A DNA stretch of 64,000 nt from Paraflavitalea sp966211765. GTDB taxonomy: Bacteria > Bacteroidota > Bacteroidia > Chitinophagales > Chitinophagaceae. The translations under genes and the position numbers were made by a program. Under the pieces are notes generated by a model that was not told the DNA's origin, made no database searches, and saw nothing but the letters and a program-made list of their open reading frames with translations. The DNA is taken from the NCBI GenBank assembly GCA_966211765.1, contig CBIHOV010000038.1:1-64000 (forward strand), read 5' to 3'. Shown here piece after piece: positions 26,730 through 34,546 of this stretch (position 1 is its first letter; every line of letters starts with the position of its first letter).

Positions 26730-28088
26730 ATGTCATTTATGAAAAAGAAGCGCGCCTCCACATCGAAAGATGTTGTCACCATGCCATTGATCAATCCAAA
26801 TGCAGCAGGGATTGACATTGGAGATACTATTCATGCAGTTGCTGTTCCAGATGGAAGGGACGAAGTACGGGTCAGATCATTTGGTACAATGACCTGTGAC
26901 CTGGAAGCAATAGTAGAATGGCTGAAAAAATGTGATATAGATACTGTTGCCATGGAAAGTACCGGCATTTATTGGAAGCCATTATTCGGATTGTTAGCAA
27001 AATCAGGCTTTGAAGTGTACCTGGTCAACTCAAAACAATCAAGAAATGTTAGCGGTAGGAAGAATGATGAAGATGATGCATTATGGATCCAAAAATTACA
27101 TAGCTGTGGTTTGCTTAGGACCAGTTATTTGCCGGAAGATGAACAAGAGACATTACGGACCCTTGTTCGTTATCGCAGAACCTTAACTGATGACTGTAAC
27201 CGGTTTATTTTACGAATGCAAAAAGCATTGGAGATGATGAATATCAAATTGCATACGGTTATCCGCGATATTACTGGCAAGACAGGAACGGCTATCGTTG
27301 AAGCAATTATTAAAGGTGAAAGAGAGGCAGAGAATTTTCTCATCTATGTAGATAGGAATATTAAAGCTGAAAGCGATGTAATAGTTAAATCCTTACAAGG
27401 AAATTGGCGCCTTGAACAACTATATTTACTTGAAGACGCTTATCTTAATTATCAATATTATAAATCAAGAATAGCGGTCTGTGACAGTACCATTGAAAAG
27501 CAGTTAATAAATTACCTTCAGCATATCTCTCCCGGATCGCAGATCAATCCTGCAGAAAAGTCTACAAAGCAGCCTACTAAAAATAAACCCAAATTCAATA
27601 CTTATGCATATTTCAAGGCAATCCTGGGAGTAGATGTTACTGCCATATTTGGTATCAGTGATATCTCTGCGCTGGAGATCTTATCGGAAACCGGAACAGA
27701 TATGACCAAATGGGAAACAGAAAAGCACTTTGTCTCCTGGCTAAACCTGTGTCCTAATAATAAGATATCGGGAGGCAAACAGATCAGTAGCGCACTTATG
27801 CGGAAAAAGCCCAATCCAGCGAGTATGGCCTTCAGAAATGCGGCAAATGCCGCCCAAAGAAGCGACAATTGGTTGGGAGATTATTTCAGAAGAATGAAAG
27901 CCAAAGGGGGGAACAAATACGCAATGGTTGCCGTCGCCAACAAAATGGCGACCATATACTACAAAATGGTCTCAAATAAAGTAGAATTTACGCCAGTCGA
28001 GTTAAAAGCATACCAGCAAAAATATAAACTGGGCAAAATCTCCTACCTGGAGCGGAAGTTGAATGAGCTGAAAATGGATGTTGCGTAA
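26730..28088 (+). CDS. IS110-family transposase (DEDD recombinase)
   Basis: 452 residues. The N-terminal RuvC-like domain shows the DEDD set at Asp29 (AGIDIGD), Glu76 (AMESTGIYW), Asp113 and Asp116 (GRKNDEDDALW); the Asp-x-x-Asp spacing equals that of characterised IS110 enzymes. The C-terminal domain has the conserved NNKISGGKQIS stretch with Ser347 in the place of the catalytic serine, and the NAANAAQRSDNWLG and GGNKYAMVAVANKMA motifs. A second ATG at 26739 (MKKKRASTS) is also possible. It appears intact, so the element may be active. Confidence 0.95.
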   Translation: MSFMKKKRASTSKDVVTMPLINPNAAGIDIGDTIHAVAVPDGRDEVRVRSFGTMTCDLEAIVEWLKKCDIDTVAMESTGIYWKPLFGLLAKSGFEVYLVNSKQSRNVSGRKNDEDDALWIQKLHSCGLLRTSYLPEDEQETLRTLVRYRRTLTDDCNRFILRMQKALEMMNIKLHTVIRDITGKTGTAIVEAIIKGEREAENFLIYVDRNIKAESDVIVKSLQGNWRLEQLYLLEDAYLNYQYYKSRIAVCDSTIEKQLINYLQHISPGSQINPAEKSTKQPTKNKPKFNTYAYFKAILGVDVTAIFGISDISALEILSETGTDMTKWETEKHFVSWLNLCPNNKISGGKQISSALMRKKPNPASMAFRNAANAAQRSDNWLGDYFRRMKAKGGNKYAMVAVANKMATIYYKMVSNKVEFTPVELKAYQQKYKLGKISYLERKLNELKMDVA

Positions 28089-28121
28089 CTAACTATGGTT
28101 ATATAGAACCTTTTGGCGGCA

Positions 28122-28392
28122 GGTGGGAGGGAAGGCAGCGAGGCATTGAGGCAGTGGGCAACGAGGGGGAAAGGATGCTGCGTGGTTTTACGGATACGGG
28201 CTGGTGTGGAAGTGTTTTCAATAAATGAGTGGTTGGGAGTGTGTGGGTGGGTGTTGGCATGGGCTGGCATGCCGCCATAACTTTGTGTAGCGGCTTTTAC
28301 TGTTTTTTAGTAGGAGGTATTGGCGCGGATGCCTGGGAGGTGGAGATTGCAGTGATGGTATTGGAGGTGGGTGGTTGTGGGATGGAGTAGGG
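28122..28392. repeat. Long direct repeat, copy 2
   Basis: Second copy of the repeat at 22914-23170, about 5.2 kb away in the same orientation, so the ABC operon and the IS element lie between the two. In this copy a TTG lies 21 bases before TAACTTTG, giving a fuller promoter-like arrangement than in copy 1. Confidence 0.85.
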
Positions 28393-28517
28393 GGATGTTT
28401 CGCTGGTGATAGATGGCAGTTTTTTGACTGGTGTTAAATATAACTATTGCCAATTACGGATGGCATACTGCGGATACTTTTTGATTCCCAAAGAAGAACA
28501 CGCCTATCTACCATGCC

Positions 28518-28570
28518 CCAACAGGGCAATTTGCGAATCTAATTTTATATAATCTGGTTGCTTTTAGTGA
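28518..28570 (-). repeat. Partial island repeat (copy D), tRNA-3'-end-like
   Basis: The stretch beginning ATGCCCCAACAGGGCAATTT aligns, with gaps, to the tRNA-like half of the repeats at 29861, 32053 and 35098, and ends in GCTTTTAGTGA, an 11-base word also found at 29940-29950. Read on the minus strand it contains GATTCGC followed by CTGTTGGGGCA, which resembles the end of a T-arm and an acceptor strand. It lacks the GC hairpin of the other copies. Low sequence identity makes this tentative. Confidence 0.35.
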
Positions 28571-28723
28571 GTTGTTGGAGGGATAAATTGAGATGGTAAA
28601 TTCCTGCTTGAAGTCATTTGCATTGATCGTGCAAAAATCGGGAATACTAAATTTATGGAGTAAATGATTGATTGTAACTAACATACAGTATATTATGTTT
28701 TATAGAATATGCTCAGAATAACA

Positions 28724-28746
28724 TTTTGCGTAAAAGAGACGCAAAA
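28724..28746. promoter_or_regulatory. Operator-like palindrome 1 (TTTTGCGT-N7-ACGCAAAA)
   Basis: Perfect inverted repeat with 8-base arms and a 7-base spacer, 179 bases upstream of the first DUF2971 gene. A second palindrome with the same left arm, spacer length and ACGCAA core lies 52 bases (five helix turns) downstream. Confidence 0.7.
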
Positions 28747-28775
28747 TATTTGGTAGAATAATTTAATTGCCCTTA

Positions 28776-28798
28776 TTTTGCGTCTGAATGACGCAATT
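28776..28798. promoter_or_regulatory. Operator-like palindrome 2 (TTTTGCGT-N7-ACGCAA)
   Basis: Same architecture as the palindrome at 28724; the inner symmetry extends to GCGTC-TGAAT-GACGC. Two sites on the same helical face suggest cooperative binding or looping by one regulator, which is not encoded nearby. Confidence 0.7.
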
Positions 28799-28924
28799 TG
28801 TGACTTTAGGCCTCACGTGGTTATGCTATCAGTCCTTACCAACGAGTAAGGTATAGTTCGCTGATGGATGCTGAAAATGCGCTGCATAAGGAAGGAGTTG
28901 TTTGCGTGGTAAAAATAGAAGTGT

Positions 28925-29761
28925 ATGAAGCAGTATGAACAATTTAATGAGATTAGAGAAGACGTTAAAGCTAATGCCCCGAAGACTGTGTATAAGTTTC
29001 GGACTTGGGAAAATGATCGACACAAGGTAATCATTGCAAAGAATGAACTATGGTTTGCCCACCCGTTCACATTGAATGATCCGTATGATGTTCGGCCACC
29101 CTATAATTTTAAATTGGACCACGTGAATTGGAGTGCGGTAAAGGCACAGATCAGATATGCAGGCCGTAAGGAGGAACCGAATCTGCCCCCTGCAGAACTG
29201 GAGGTGGAGGTAGAGAAACGCTATCAAGCTTTTGTTGTAGATCCCATTTCTTATTTCGGGGCGAACCGTGCGGATTTAGTTCAAGATGAAGCCAGGTTTA
29301 ACCCATGGGGTATTTTGAGTTGTTGTATGAGTGCAGAGAATGAAGCAATGTGGGCGTACTATGGTAACAACCATCAGGGTTTTGCAGTAGGGTTTGATAC
29401 GTTGGTACTTTCCGAGGCGCTGTCCTGTGCATTTGGTAAGGTAGATTATAGTGATGAACCTTTGGATTATTACATAATGGGTAATAACGAAGAGTTATTA
29501 GGAAAAGAGCTTTTTAGAAAATCTATCAAGTGGGCTCAGGAGGAAGAGTTCCGGTTTGCAACGGCGGGTGTGGGTATTTATCGCGACCGACTTGCTGTAT
29601 TTCCGCCCAATGCTGTGACTGAGATTGTGTTTGGGATCAATACCAGTGATGTAGTGGTGAAGGAGATACGGGAGATTGCGAAGGTAAATTTCCCAGGTGT
29701 AGCCTTTTACCGGGTGGCAAGGAAGACCAGCGGTTATGGTTTAACGAAATTGAAGATTTGA
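28925..29761 (+). CDS. DUF2971 family protein
   Basis: 278 residues, cytoplasmic. Family marks are all present: TVYKFRTWENDRHK near residue 20, LWFAHPFTLNDPYDV around 40-54, the central CCMSAENEAMWAYYGNNHQG with FAVGFDT directly after, and the late WAQEEEFRF before the C-terminal strand AVTEIVFG. DUF2971 has no established biochemical function; its genes are frequent in variable loci and near defence genes. It stands alone between the operator-like palindromes and the first full island repeat, so it is likely a one-gene module. A second, quite different DUF2971 protein follows at 30025. Confidence 0.9.
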   Translation: MKQYEQFNEIREDVKANAPKTVYKFRTWENDRHKVIIAKNELWFAHPFTLNDPYDVRPPYNFKLDHVNWSAVKAQIRYAGRKEEPNLPPAELEVEVEKRYQAFVVDPISYFGANRADLVQDEARFNPWGILSCCMSAENEAMWAYYGNNHQGFAVGFDTLVLSEALSCAFGKVDYSDEPLDYYIMGNNEELLGKELFRKSIKWAQEEEFRFATAGVGIYRDRLAVFPPNAVTEIVFGINTSDVVVKEIREIAKVNFPGVAFYRVARKTSGYGLTKLKI

Positions 29762-29860
29762 TTGAGTGTGACCGTGAAGTCATTCAAAAGGGCGCTCACA
29801 AAAGGGTGTATGCGGCTGAGTTCTTGTGGCAGGAAGGTTGCGAGTTATAAGCAAATAGAA

Positions 29861-29950
29861 AACCCCGTAGGCAATACCTCCGGGGCTATCATGACCCGGA
29901 TGAGGCGATTATTTGAACCAATCCCTGCATGGCTTGATCGCTTTTAGTGA
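29861..29950 (-). repeat. Island repeat copy A (terminator hairpin plus tRNA-3'-end-like segment)
   Basis: AACCCCGTAGG, loop CAATA, CCTCCGGGGCT, then ATCATGACCCGGATGAGG and onward to GCTTTTAGTGA. On the minus strand this reads as a segment with the T-loop-like word TTCAAAT, a CCGGGTCA acceptor-like strand, a GC hairpin and a T-run, that is, the layout of a tRNA gene's 3' end with its terminator. It separates the first DUF2971 gene from the DUF2971-SIR2 pair. Confidence 0.55.
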
Positions 29951-30024
29951 TGCCGGAGTACATTAGCGCATGTTTAAAAAATATTCGGTCATCTGCCTTA
30001 AAAGCATTAGCATAATCCTAAATC

Positions 30025-30984
30025 ATGAAAGTGTATATGAGTAAAGATAATAGAGAAATTGAGAGAGGCTGCTCGGCATGGATAAAAGATTATTGGAAGT
30101 ATATGATGGACGAAAAATTTGAAGAAGGATTGACAATAAAAGAACAATTTTTTCCAGATACGTTGTTCAAGTATAGACCGCTCAGTGATTACACCTTTGA
30201 TCAACTGGAAAATAATTATTTATGGATGTCCACTATTGAATCATTAAATGATCCCTTTGAATGTTCGCTGCAATTTGATAACGATGAATGCTTACGCAAG
30301 TACTTTTCGAGCACAAAATTTCAAGACGGTTTCCGGAAACTATGGGAAAAGACTTTAACGGCTAATGAAATTGATACGATTGTAGCTCATCCAAAACCTT
30401 GGGCAAAATATTTAGATGTTTGCGCATCAAAAGGCCTACAAATCACTTTAAATGAAGAAGAGCAAGTGGCAAAAATGCAAGGCCGGTGGAAACAGATACT
30501 CACTGAATCTAATAAGTCTATAAAGATATGCAGTTTCAGTGAGGTCAATCACTCGCTGCTCTTATGGAGCCACTATGCTGATCAGCATAAGGGTATTTGT
30601 ATCGAATATGATTTGCTAAATGAAGAAGAACTTCGTGCATTTATTCAGCCGGTATTATACCAAGATGAAATATGCAAAATTGGCCTTTTAGAAGAACTGA
30701 CCATGCTTCGGCAGATTGGAGCGACACTAGTGAAATCGATGGACTGGCAATATGAAAGAGAATGGCGAATGATACATTTCAAAAGATCTCAGGAATTTCC
30801 TGAACGGCTAATGGTAAAATCACCTGTAGCTATTTATCTCGGTACGCGGTTCCACAATAATCCAGAAGATATTCAATTACGGTTACTCAAAATACTGCAT
30901 AGTAAAAACATCCCTGTATATCAAATGGTCAAACATCCACATGAATACAAGGTTATACCTGAACCATTGGACAGCACCCTTTGA
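30025..30984 (+). CDS. DUF2971 family protein, partner of SIR2-like protein
   Basis: 319 residues. After a 50-residue N-terminal extension (RGCSAWIKDYWKYMMDEKFE region) come the family motifs: LFKYRPLSDYTFDQL, LNDPFEC (residues 74-80), the core LLLWSHYADQHKGICIEYD (178 onward, with His183 and Tyr184) and WQYEREWRMIHF with Glu244, Glu246, Trp247 and Arg248. The conserved polar residues suggest an enzyme. The stop is 11 bases before the SIR2-like gene's ATG, so the two are one operon and probably one system. The extension and the divergence from the DUF2971 gene at 28925 argue against a simple duplication. Function unknown. Confidence 0.92.
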   Translation: MKVYMSKDNREIERGCSAWIKDYWKYMMDEKFEEGLTIKEQFFPDTLFKYRPLSDYTFDQLENNYLWMSTIESLNDPFECSLQFDNDECLRKYFSSTKFQDGFRKLWEKTLTANEIDTIVAHPKPWAKYLDVCASKGLQITLNEEEQVAKMQGRWKQILTESNKSIKICSFSEVNHSLLLWSHYADQHKGICIEYDLLNEEELRAFIQPVLYQDEICKIGLLEELTMLRQIGATLVKSMDWQYEREWRMIHFKRSQEFPERLMVKSPVAIYLGTRFHNNPEDIQLRLLKILHSKNIPVYQMVKHPHEYKVIPEPLDSTL

Positions 30985-30995
30985 ATCTAAACAAA

Positions 30996-31910
30996 ATGGA
31001 AAACACTATTTTTTTCGGCAACGGTCTTAACTGCTTATCGCCAACAAATATCTCTTGGCCTGTTTTATTGGATACAATAAAAGGTGCTAGAAAATTTAAA
31101 AACGACAAATTGCCTTACACAATGGTTTATGAGAGAATTATTTTGGAAAGACCGGATGATTCAGGCAATGTGCTCTTCGATGAATTTGAAGTGAAACAAG
31201 AAATTGCGAGATTACTTGAGAATACGGAACCCAACGACATATATCGTGACCTATTCTACTTGGATGCACAGAATTATATTACAACCAATTATGATTATGG
31301 ATTCGTTGATAGTATGCTAGAGCTTCCTGAAGTTAATTTGCCAATTCATGAATACAGCACCGAAGATGTGTATAGTATTAGACGCTTGAAGAGAATCAGT
31401 AATACTAAGGAAAAAATAAAACATTTCTGGCAGGTACATGGTGAAATAAGAAAACCTGCGACAATTATGCTTGGTCTCGATCACTATTGTGGGTCGATTG
31501 GCAAAATCAATGATTACATTAAAGGTAAATATGAATACCAGGTAAATGGGGAAACGATAAAAGAATTATCCATCGGCGAAAAGTTTGAACAGAATGCATT
31601 TACAAATAGTTCTTGGGTGGAACTGTTTTTTACGAGCAACATCCATATTATAGGTTTCTCTCTTGATTTCTCTGAAATTGATCTGTGGTGGATTATTAAT
31701 AAACGGGCGCGAATGAAAAAAAGTGAGGCCCTCAGGAGCAAAATTAAGAACCGTATCATTTATCACTGCCATAGTATCGACCTAGAAAAAAAAGAGTTAC
31801 TCAAAAGTATGAATATTGATGTTCATCAATCCGATCTTCCGGAGACAGACACGCCGTACTTTGATTATTTTAAGGTGCTAATGGCGCATTTGAAAAGAGT
31901 GTTGAAATAG
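30996..31910 (+). CDS. SIR2-like (NAD-binding/NADase-type) protein
   Basis: 304 residues from ATG 30996; a TTG five codons upstream is a weaker start. Residues 3-12 (NTIFFGNGLN) hold the Rossmann-type GxG turn, Asn98 lies in ITTNYDYGF, and His148 in WQVHGEI; these are the three conserved NAD-handling motifs of SIR2-like proteins used as NAD-depleting effectors in antiphage systems. ELFFTSNIHIIGFSLDFSEID matches the late GFS motif. No membrane segment. It directly follows a DUF2971 gene, closes the module and is followed by an island repeat. NADase activity is inferred from family knowledge. Confidence 0.88.
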   Translation: MENTIFFGNGLNCLSPTNISWPVLLDTIKGARKFKNDKLPYTMVYERIILERPDDSGNVLFDEFEVKQEIARLLENTEPNDIYRDLFYLDAQNYITTNYDYGFVDSMLELPEVNLPIHEYSTEDVYSIRRLKRISNTKEKIKHFWQVHGEIRKPATIMLGLDHYCGSIGKINDYIKGKYEYQVNGETIKELSIGEKFEQNAFTNSSWVELFFTSNIHIIGFSLDFSEIDLWWIINKRARMKKSEALRSKIKNRIIYHCHSIDLEKKELLKSMNIDVHQSDLPETDTPYFDYFKVLMAHLKRVLK

Positions 31911-32052
31911 GCATGAGTCTGATAAGTCTTAGAATAAAATTTGCCTGATCTTCTCTTCCCAGTACTATTATCCCGGCAATTCGTTAAAAGCTACCAAAAT
32001 CATGGAGTAATCGGTTAGATACTGGGTACTTCTGACCTATAATCAAACAAAA

Positions 32053-32142
32053 AGCCCCGGAAGTAATACTTCAAGGGCCACCGTGCCCAGGACAGGAGCT
32101 AACCTGTGCTGATTATTAATTAATTAAAAGACAAGCCAAAGT
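32053..32142 (-). repeat. Island repeat copy B
   Basis: AGCCCCGGAAG, loop TAATA, CTTCAAGGGCC, then ACCGTGCCCAGGACAGGAGC and ACCTGTGCTGATT. On the minus strand an ACAGG/CCTGT stem around a six-base loop precedes CTGGGCA, the GC hairpin and TTTTTG, so it looks like a tRNA T-arm, acceptor strand and terminator. It lies in the 390-base gene-free gap between the SIR2-like gene and the next module. Confidence 0.6.
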
Positions 32143-32299
32143 CTTTTGTCATTGAACGTTAATTCTTTGTCCGGATGTTAGTACCGGTCAGGGTTATGGG
32201 GATAATTTTTTTATAAAAAGACTTGTTAGTATTCTAAAAATATTGAAAATTGTGGGTACGAATCAAGGTGTGGTGTGTGTTATAACGATTGAAGCAAAT

Positions 32300-33328
32300 A
32301 TGAGAAAGCAATTACTTAAACTGATGAATCAATTATCATCAGAACAACAGGCTGAATACCAATCTGTGTACGATAATAAAGAAAACTACATAGATAGATC
32401 AACCGGATTACAAAGGAAAATCTTGCATCTATCAAGAGATTCAACTACTGAAGAAATAAGGGAGGCATTAGCCGAGGTATACGGATGCAAGCCGGAGGAT
32501 TTGCCAGAGATCAACTTCACAAGATCAGTATCTGGAATCAAAGAGCACAAAGCAGAAATTAAAACTGTCATTGAGCAATACGAGGCGTATTTAAAGTTAA
32601 ACAATTCGACCAGCGGAAAGCATGATGAATTGTTTGATGTTGGCAGGTTTATTGTCGCGGCAAACCCCAGCTTGAAAATAGTTGTTCCTGTCATAGAGCA
32701 AGCTTACCCTGACTTTCGGATCGAACACGGGAATGAAATAATCGGGCTTGAGCATACACGCCTCATTGATGAATCCATGATCGTAATATTCAAGGGGCTC
32801 AAAAAGATTATTCAACTGGCTGAAGATCAGTTACAGCCAGAGTTTCACACCTCTTTAAAAAATATCAATGTGTTTTTCAGGTATGATGTACCGGTGAATG
32901 CTGAAGGTGATTTCAATAATGCGCAATTGTCCATGGATGATAAGAAATCTTTGGCGGCTGTGTTAGCCGAATACTTGAAAACAGTTCTTCTTGGCAGTCC
33001 GGGCGATAAGCCAACATTCGTCGATAAAGTATTGGTTACGGACAACAAAGATTCACGCTTAAACATTGTTTTAGCGGAAGATTATATGACTTCTCACTTG
33101 TTTATCGAGCTTTTATTGGAGTGCATGGCAAAGAAAGAAATTAAAGCAAACAACTACCGTAGCGCGATGGGAAACCACCAAATCTTGCTATTGGTTGTCG
33201 TGGACGACATTAACAGCTTTTCCGGTTTCGATCTGGTAATGACCAAACTGCCCAAGATGTCTCATTCAAATTTCGATAAGATAATTTTGTTCGAGAAATT
33301 CGGAGGAAAGATTCACCAGTTGAACTGA
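32300..33328 (+). CDS. Unknown cytoplasmic protein, possible PD-(D/E)xK-like fold
   Basis: 342 residues from ATG 32300; a TTG at 32243 in the same frame would add 19 poorly conserved residues. The N-terminal 100 residues are helical and charged. In the centre, AYPDFRIEHGNEIIGLEHTRL shows Asp138 and, twelve residues later, Glu151 and Thr153 in a strand-turn-strand setting that recalls PD-(D/E)xK nucleases with the lysine replaced (E-x-T). This is weak evidence. The C-terminal half has alternating strands and helices (HQILLLVVVDDINSFSGFD). First gene of the third island module, 62 bases before the Ntn-hydrolase-like gene. No assigned family. Confidence 0.6.
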   Translation: MRKQLLKLMNQLSSEQQAEYQSVYDNKENYIDRSTGLQRKILHLSRDSTTEEIREALAEVYGCKPEDLPEINFTRSVSGIKEHKAEIKTVIEQYEAYLKLNNSTSGKHDELFDVGRFIVAANPSLKIVVPVIEQAYPDFRIEHGNEIIGLEHTRLIDESMIVIFKGLKKIIQLAEDQLQPEFHTSLKNINVFFRYDVPVNAEGDFNNAQLSMDDKKSLAAVLAEYLKTVLLGSPGDKPTFVDKVLVTDNKDSRLNIVLAEDYMTSHLFIELLLECMAKKEIKANNYRSAMGNHQILLLVVVDDINSFSGFDLVMTKLPKMSHSNFDKIILFEKFGGKIHQLN

Positions 33329-33390
33329 TGGTCAGTTAGTGTTACGGCGATAGACATTGCTAAACAAAATTAAAACTTGAAATATAAGTA

Positions 33391-34215
33391 ATGACTTTAA
33401 TAGCTTCCTTTATTGGTGTCGACAATAAAAAGCCAAAGCCAAAACCTGCTTCGATTTATATTGTAAGTGACAGCAGAATTAGTTGGGGTGACCAAGTAAA
33501 TTTCGACTATGGAAGGAAAGTATTTGGATGTAAAAATTCGCCAGACATTTTTGGGTACTGCGGCGACGTTTTGTTTCCATCAATTGTGCTAAATCAAATT
33601 GTAGACATAGCAGACAAGGGACTTTTATTTGAACCCAATTGGTCTTGCGAACAAAAACTTCAATCTATTTTCAAAACACTCGTAAATTCATTTAACAACT
33701 ATCCAACGGAAGTTGGAAACATTACTGCTAATACTTTTCAAATCATCTATGCAACACGAGATGAAGAAAGGAATTTCTTTTGTAGAAAAATGGAATGGCG
33801 GAAGTCAACAAATAAATGGTCAGGTGAGGTAATTGAATTCAAAGATCATTCTGATAAGCTTTTTGTACTTGGTTCAGGTAGGGATGAGTTCTTAGAAAAA
33901 TTCAAAAAATATGCAGAAAGTGAAAACCAGAAGACCAGTCGGGCAGTATTTCATTGCTTCACTGATACTCTTATAAATATTAAAGACAAGCTTTGTGGCG
34001 GGGCACCTCAATTAGTTGGTCTTTATAGAAAAGACAATGCAAAGTTTTTTGGAATTATTCATGAAGAAAAAAGATATTTACATGGAGTGCAAGTCGATAA
34101 GTTGATAAATTTGAACAACGTGGAATGGAGAAACCATTTATTTGAAGTTTGTGATGGTGTTACAATGCAAATAAGAAAAAACGCTCAAAGGCAGCCAAAT
34201 CCTTTGCTGGCATAA
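33391..34215 (+). CDS. Proteasome/HslV-like Ntn-hydrolase-fold protein
   Basis: 274 residues. The N-terminus M-TLIASFIGVD places Thr2 right after the initiator Met, like HslV and proteasome beta subunits. IYIVSDSRISWG gives Asp27, GRKVFG gives Lys43 (16 residues later, the same spacing as Asp17 and Lys33 of proteasomes), FGYCGDVLFPSIVL resembles the GFAGG strand, and VLGSGRDEF gives Ser162 in the GSG position of HslV. A nine-residue Lys/Pro insert separates Thr2 from the Asp. So the full catalytic set appears present. The protein is longer than HslV (about 175 residues) and has no HslU-like ATPase nearby. Likely a self-processing hydrolase or peptidase; substrate unknown. Confidence 0.68.
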   Translation: MTLIASFIGVDNKKPKPKPASIYIVSDSRISWGDQVNFDYGRKVFGCKNSPDIFGYCGDVLFPSIVLNQIVDIADKGLLFEPNWSCEQKLQSIFKTLVNSFNNYPTEVGNITANTFQIIYATRDEERNFFCRKMEWRKSTNKWSGEVIEFKDHSDKLFVLGSGRDEFLEKFKKYAESENQKTSRAVFHCFTDTLINIKDKLCGGAPQLVGLYRKDNAKFFGIIHEEKRYLHGVQVDKLINLNNVEWRNHLFEVCDGVTMQIRKNAQRQPNPLLA

Positions 34216-34260
34216 AGAAGCAACTCCCCAGGCCGCCTTTTTAAAACTTCTTGGCGGTGT

Positions 34261-34306
34261 GTAGGTGCTGTCGGTGACTTGGCTGTTTTTCAGTCAAGTT
34301 CACCTA
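34261..34306. repeat. Imperfect inverted repeat in the 330-base gap of module 3
   Basis: GGTGACTTGGCTG, five T, CAGTCAAGTTCACC, with outer GTAGGTG and CACCTAC arms. It follows the Ntn-hydrolase-like gene by about 45 bases and may act as its terminator or processing hairpin. The rest of the gap (34307-34546) has no gene that I can see and probably carries the promoter of the next one. Confidence 0.55.
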
Positions 34307-34546
34307 CTGGGGTTAATAAGAAATTTTTCAAAGCATGAAACGCCAACACCGTATCGGCAATATGTCGGCACACGGTCTATTTCAGTTTTATTGCCATTCG
34401 TTTTCGTCTAATGAATAGTGCCGACTGGCAGAAGTAAACAATGTTTTTTGTGCAATACATTGGCAATGGTATCGATCGGAATAAGCAAAGTACACTATCA
34501 TGTCGCAAGTGATGCAACGTCTACATAACAGAACTTTCATTGATAA

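Larger units (their letters stand above)
26517..28121 (+). mobile_element. IS110-family insertion sequence (boundaries tentative)
   Basis: The transposase gene defines the element. IS110 elements lack terminal inverted repeats and target duplications, so ends are hard to see. The 8-base word GGTGGGAG occurs at 26517-26524 and 28122-28129; a shared short core at both junctions is what the family predicts. The right word also falls where similarity to the 22.9-kb repeat begins, which supports a junction there. Taken together this suggests an element of about 1.6 kb. Ends are inference. Confidence 0.55.
28393..28924. other. Gene-free leader of the defence-like island
   Basis: About 530 AT-rich bases without a gene. 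It contains a partial tRNA-like repeat (28518-28570), two matching palindromes (28724-28746 and 28776-28798) and a small hairpin CCTTAC-CAACGA-GTAAGG at 28834-28851, so it is likely the control region for the gene at 28925. Confidence 0.6.

Noticed and set aside
29762..29947. 61-codon frame after the first DUF2971 gene
   Set aside because: It reads through the hairpin of the island repeat and starts one base after the real stop; no family features.
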